From NCBI GenBank assembly GCA_028682845.1, contig JAJRAT010000118.1, positions 1 to 7,937 on the forward strand: a stretch of 7,937 bases of DNA. The letters run 5' to 3'. Below the pieces are notes generated by a model that searched no databases, was not told where the DNA came from, and saw nothing but the letters and a program-made list of their open reading frames with translations. Of this stretch, positions 5,871 through 7,937 are shown piece after piece (position 1 is the first letter of the stretch; the number at the start of each line of letters is the position of its first letter). Position numbers and translations under genes: made by a program. This DNA is from Methanothrix sp. GTDB taxonomy: Archaea > Halobacteriota > Methanosarcinia > Methanotrichales > Methanotrichaceae.

Positions 5871-5902
5871 TTATCGCAAGTCCTAGCAGCAGGACGCGAT
5901 AA
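5871..5902 (+). promoter_or_regulatory. Strong hairpin in the probable ftsZ2 leader
   Basis: Outer stem TTATCGC / GCGATAA (seven pairs), an AA bulge on the 5' side, an inner stem GTCCT / AGGAC (five pairs), and a six-base loop AGCAGC. It ends 35 bases before the ftsZ2 ATG and is not followed by a T run, so it is not a terminator of the usual kind. It could be an operator dyad or an RNA element controlling stability or translation. No known riboswitch class is recognised. Confidence 0.5.
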
Positions 5903-5923
5903 GAGGGATGCAGCAGCAGTTGA

Positions 5924-5930
5924 AGGGGGA
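5924..5930 (+). promoter_or_regulatory. Ribosome binding site deciding the ftsZ2 start
   Basis: AGGGGGA seven bases before ATG 5938. The upstream in-frame ATG at 5908 directly abuts GAGGG with no spacing and is disfavoured. Confidence 0.6.
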
Positions 5931-5937
5931 AGCAGGG

Positions 5938-7062
5938 ATGGAGTCAATTCTACGGGAGTCTTTCAGTCTTTTGGATGAGGGCGACGAGTCTTTCGGCATG
6001 CCCAAGATCATGGTGATCGGCTGCGGAGGCGCGGGCAACAACACGGTGAGCCGTCTGGCCAGGATCGGGCTGGACGGCGCAACAACTGTGGCCATCAATA
6101 CGGACAACCAGCACCTGAAGACGACGCAGGCGGACAGGAAGATCCTGATCGGCGGCAAACTGACCCGCGGACTTGGTGCGGGCGGGGACCCGGAGGTGGG
6201 CAGAAAGGCGGCGGTGGAGGCTCAACCTGTTCTGGATGAACTGCTGCGGGGAGCGGATATGGTCTTCGTGACCGCCGGAATGGGCGGCGGCACGGGCACG
6301 GGGTCCGCGCCGGTAGTGGCCAGGGCGGCGAAGGAGAAGGGTGCAATCGTTGTCTGCATGGTGACCACGCCCTTTCACCTCGAACGGGGCAGAGTTCTGG
6401 CGGCGGAGGACGGGCTGCAAAAGCTGCGCGCCTTTGCGGACACCCTGATCGTCATGGACAATAACCGGCTGCTGGAGTGCGCACCTAACCTTCCGCTGGA
6501 GCAGTCGTTTTGCGTCGTCGACCAGATGATCTCCGAGATCATTTGCGGAATGGTCGAGACATTGACCTGCCCTTCGCTCATCAACCTGGATTATGCTGAT
6601 GTTCGCACCATTATGAGAACGGGCGGCGCATCCTTCATGTTCGTGGGCGAGGGGAGCATGAGGAACAGCCCGGACAAGATCGTGCGCTCCGCCCTGAAAA
6701 ATCCGCTGCTGGATGTGGATTATCGCGGAGCGAAGGCCTGCCTCCTGCACATGACCGGCGGACCCGACCTCACGCTGAAAGAGGCGGCGGCCATCGCCGG
6801 GGCTCTCACCCAGGAGCTGGATGCGTCGGCAAATGTGATCTGGGGGGCCAGGATCAAGCCGGAGTTCGAGGGAAAGGTGCGGCTGATGGCCATAATCACC
6901 GGCGTCAAATCCGCTCAAGTGCTGGGGCCGGCGGAGAGCGGCGGGGAAAAGAAGGCCGAAAAAGAGATGCATGAGGAGATGCATAATCTGATTCGTGATG
7001 CGAATCATAATCTGCGCCAAAAAGTGCGCAAAGATTACACCAGGATTGATGTGATAAAATGA
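5938..7062 (+). CDS. ftsZ: Cell division protein FtsZ, archaeal FtsZ2 type
   Basis: A 374-residue tubulin-superfamily GTPase that polymerises at the division site. Visible are the nucleotide-binding [10 protein letters not shown] (28-37), AINTDNQHL (52-60), the tubulin signature GGGTGTG (116-122) and the MDNNRLL segment (173-179). The activation loop NLDYAD has Asn216, Asp218 and Asp221, needed for hydrolysis by the adjoining subunit. The C-terminal domain is complete, with [19 protein letters not shown] and [20 protein letters not shown]-like and VDYRGA motifs match FtsZ2 rather than FtsZ1, which has PNDRLL-like and VDISGA motifs. A charged linker (335-365) leads to a short end DYTRIDVIK that may be a partner-binding peptide (SepF or other), which is inference. 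Start 5938 is preferred over 5908 for ribosome-site spacing. A membrane peptide ORF overlaps its stop codon. Confidence 0.94.
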   Translation: MESILRESFSLLDEGDESFGMPKIMVIGCGGAGNNTVSRLARIGLDGATTVAINTDNQHLKTTQADRKILIGGKLTRGLGAGGDPEVGRKAAVEAQPVLDELLRGADMVFVTAGMGGGTGTGSAPVVARAAKEKGAIVVCMVTTPFHLERGRVLAAEDGLQKLRAFADTLIVMDNNRLLECAPNLPLEQSFCVVDQMISEIICGMVETLTCPSLINLDYADVRTIMRTGGASFMFVGEGSMRNSPDKIVRSALKNPLLDVDYRGAKACLLHMTGGPDLTLKEAAAIAGALTQELDASANVIWGARIKPEFEGKVRLMAIITGVKSAQVLGPAESGGEKKAEKEMHEEMHNLIRDANHNLRQKVRKDYTRIDVIK

Positions 7063-7154
7063 GTGAGCTTATGTTTCAGGTCGTCGCTTTGGCCCTCTCG
7101 GTGATGCTTGGTGTTGGCACCATCTACAGCATCCGCCTTTACCTGGAAATTTAA
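7059..7154 (+). CDS. Possible 31-residue single-pass membrane peptide coupled to ftsZ2
   Basis: The ATG overlaps the ftsZ2 stop by four bases (ATGA), the arrangement of a translationally coupled gene. The peptide has a short N-terminus (MSEL), one hydrophobic helix over about residues 5-25 ([20 protein letters not shown]) and a short tail (RLYLEI) with one Arg. The topology is that of a single-span membrane miniprotein. A GTGAT element (7051-7055) lies three bases before the start. A second ATG at 7071, after GAGTGAG, would give a 27-residue form. I do not recognise a family; it is not SecE, which follows ftsZ in many archaea but is about twice as long. It might be a membrane partner of FtsZ2 or unrelated. 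Support is position and composition only. Confidence 0.5.
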   Translation: MSELMFQVVALALSVMLGVGTIYSIRLYLEI

Positions 7155-7176
7155 TTTCATGGCTGACTGATTTGGA

Positions 7177-7192
7177 TACTCTGGGCAGAGTA
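7177..7192. repeat. 16-base perfect palindrome downstream of ftsZ2 unit
   Basis: TACTCTG-GG-CAGAGTA. As RNA it would form a six-pair stem with a GGGC loop. It may be part of the 3' end of the ftsZ2 transcript, or of the convergent decarboxylase transcript, which has no T run of its own nearby. Confidence 0.4.
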
Positions 7193-7274
7193 ATAGCAGC
7201 AGCAATCAGCAATTGCAGCGGGCTATTCGAACGCAGTCTTCACATCTCACGCTTCTGCAGTCGTAAGGCAACTC

Positions 7275-7283
7275 TTTTTTTTT
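7275..7283 (+). terminator. T9 terminator of the ftsZ2 unit
   Basis: Nine T in a row on the plus strand, 120 bases past the membrane peptide stop and overlapping the stop codon of the convergent decarboxylase gene. This fits archaeal oligo-T termination and would give a 3' untranslated region of about 120 bases. Confidence 0.5.
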
Positions 7284-7937
7284 AACCGGGCCCTTTGGGG
7301 GTCACCCTTTGGAACTTCCAGAGCCGGTCAAGCCTCGACGTGGCGTCTACGCCCACTTTAGTCGTGATGCCGTTCACGCTGCGCGGGTCGAGGGTGCTTC
7401 CCCGCACGTTCGCATGCATCACGATGTCCTCGTCACCGCGCATGCGCGTGGCCAGGGCAAACTCCAGGTCTCGCGGGTCGTAGATGTCGATGTCGGCATC
7501 AACTACCAGCACGTGCTTCATCGATCCGTGCGCCTGGAAAGCAGCCTCAATGGCTCGCTTGGCGTCCTCTTCCGTCTCCTTCTCAATCTGAACCACGGCG
7601 TGGAAGTAGTTGCATCCGCCTTCCGTCAGGATGACGTCCTTCACCTTTGCCACCTTGGACACCGCTCTGTAAATCAGCGGCTCGTAGGGCACGCCCATGA
7701 GCATCTTGTGCTCGCCGCCGCCGGGCAGGAGGGTATGGTAGATGGGATTTTCGCGGGTCATCATCTTCGTAAGCCGAATAACCGGCTCCTGGCGGACCAG
7801 ATCACAGGTTCCTGTGATATCCACGAACGGCCCCTCATCGGCCCGCTCGCCGGTGATGTAGCCTTCCAGAACGATTTCGGCGTGAGGCACGGGAACGCCG
7901 TTCTCCAGGCGCACCAGCTCCACCGGGCTTCCCCGCA
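7282..7937 (-). CDS. UbiD family decarboxylase, C-terminal part (N-terminus beyond window)
   Basis: The reading frame stays open to the window edge, giving about 218 residues of a protein that is usually 400-500 long. UbiD enzymes reversibly decarboxylate unsaturated acids with prenylated FMN made by UbiX. Visible motifs are GSPVELVRLENG at the edge, VPVPHAEIVLEGYI (with acidic residues expected in the active-site region), EGPFVDITGTCD, the PIYHTLLPGGGEHKMLMG block, and a C-terminal VVDADIDIYDPRDLEFALATR with NVRGSTLDP. These blocks are of the archaeal type. A likely role is anhydromevalonate phosphate decarboxylase of the archaeal mevalonate pathway, giving isopentenyl phosphate, but substrate assignment is inference. 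The GTG at 7921-7923 is internal, not the start. The gene is convergent with the ftsZ2 unit. Confidence 0.88.
   Translation of the reverse strand, partial: RGSPVELVRLENGVPVPHAEIVLEGYITGERADEGPFVDITGTCDLVRQEPVIRLTKMMTRENPIYHTLLPGGGEHKMLMGVPYEPLIYRAVSKVAKVKDVILTEGGCNYFHAVVQIEKETEEDAKRAIEAAFQAHGSMKHVLVVDADIDIYDPRDLEFALATRMRGDEDIVMHANVRGSTLDPRSVNGITTKVGVDATSRLDRLWKFQRVTPKGPG

Noticed and set aside
5950..7020. 356-codon minus-strand frame opposite ftsZ2
   Set aside because: Arg, His and Gln-rich shadow translation typical of antisense to a GC-rich gene; ftsZ2 is unambiguous.

Overview
This window looks like chromosomal DNA from a methanogenic archaeon of the class Methanosarcinia, with Methanothrix (Methanotrichaceae) the most likely kind. 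The call rests on protein content: DUF1699 and DUF2240 family proteins, an FtsZ2-type archaeal tubulin, an archaeal-type UbiD decarboxylase, and two Amt/PII gene pairs. Genes carry archaeal Shine-Dalgarno sites of the GGTG/GAGG type, and several transcription units end at oligo-T tracts. The genus is inference, because no rRNA or methanogenesis gene is present.

Layout. Positions 168-641 (+) encode a DUF2240 protein, followed by an unrecognised 98-residue protein at 715-1011 (+). These converge on a DUF1699 gene at 1555-1150 (-). The centre (1836-5687) is a symmetric nitrogen locus: glnK1 <- amt1 and amt2 -> glnK2 diverge from a 441-base AT-rich control region (3623-4063). The right part holds ftsZ2 (5938-7062, +). 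Overlapping its stop codon by four bases is a 31-codon ORF (7059-7154, +) that would encode a single-pass membrane peptide. Convergent to it is the C-terminal part of a UbiD-family decarboxylase gene (7282-7937, -), cut by the window edge.

How the genes work together. Amt proteins carry ammonium into the cell. The trimeric PII protein GlnK senses ATP/ADP and 2-oxoglutarate, and through its T-loop it plugs the cytoplasmic pore of the cognate Amt trimer. Each amt here is tightly linked to its own glnK: a 4-base overlap in pair 1 and a 10-base gap in pair 2. The two Amts look like different subfamilies, so this is probably two complementary uptake modules under one control region rather than a recent duplication. 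The other genes (cell division, probable isoprenoid precursor synthesis, two archaeal families of unknown function) have no clear link to nitrogen uptake.

Best leads beyond ordinary annotation are the membrane peptide ORF coupled to ftsZ2, a strong hairpin in the probable ftsZ2 leader, a 24-base near-palindrome in front of the DUF1699 gene, and a perfect 6-5-6 inverted repeat at the predicted amt1 transcription start. No mobile element, CRISPR array, tRNA or rRNA was seen. Nothing here clearly amounts to a wholly new system.
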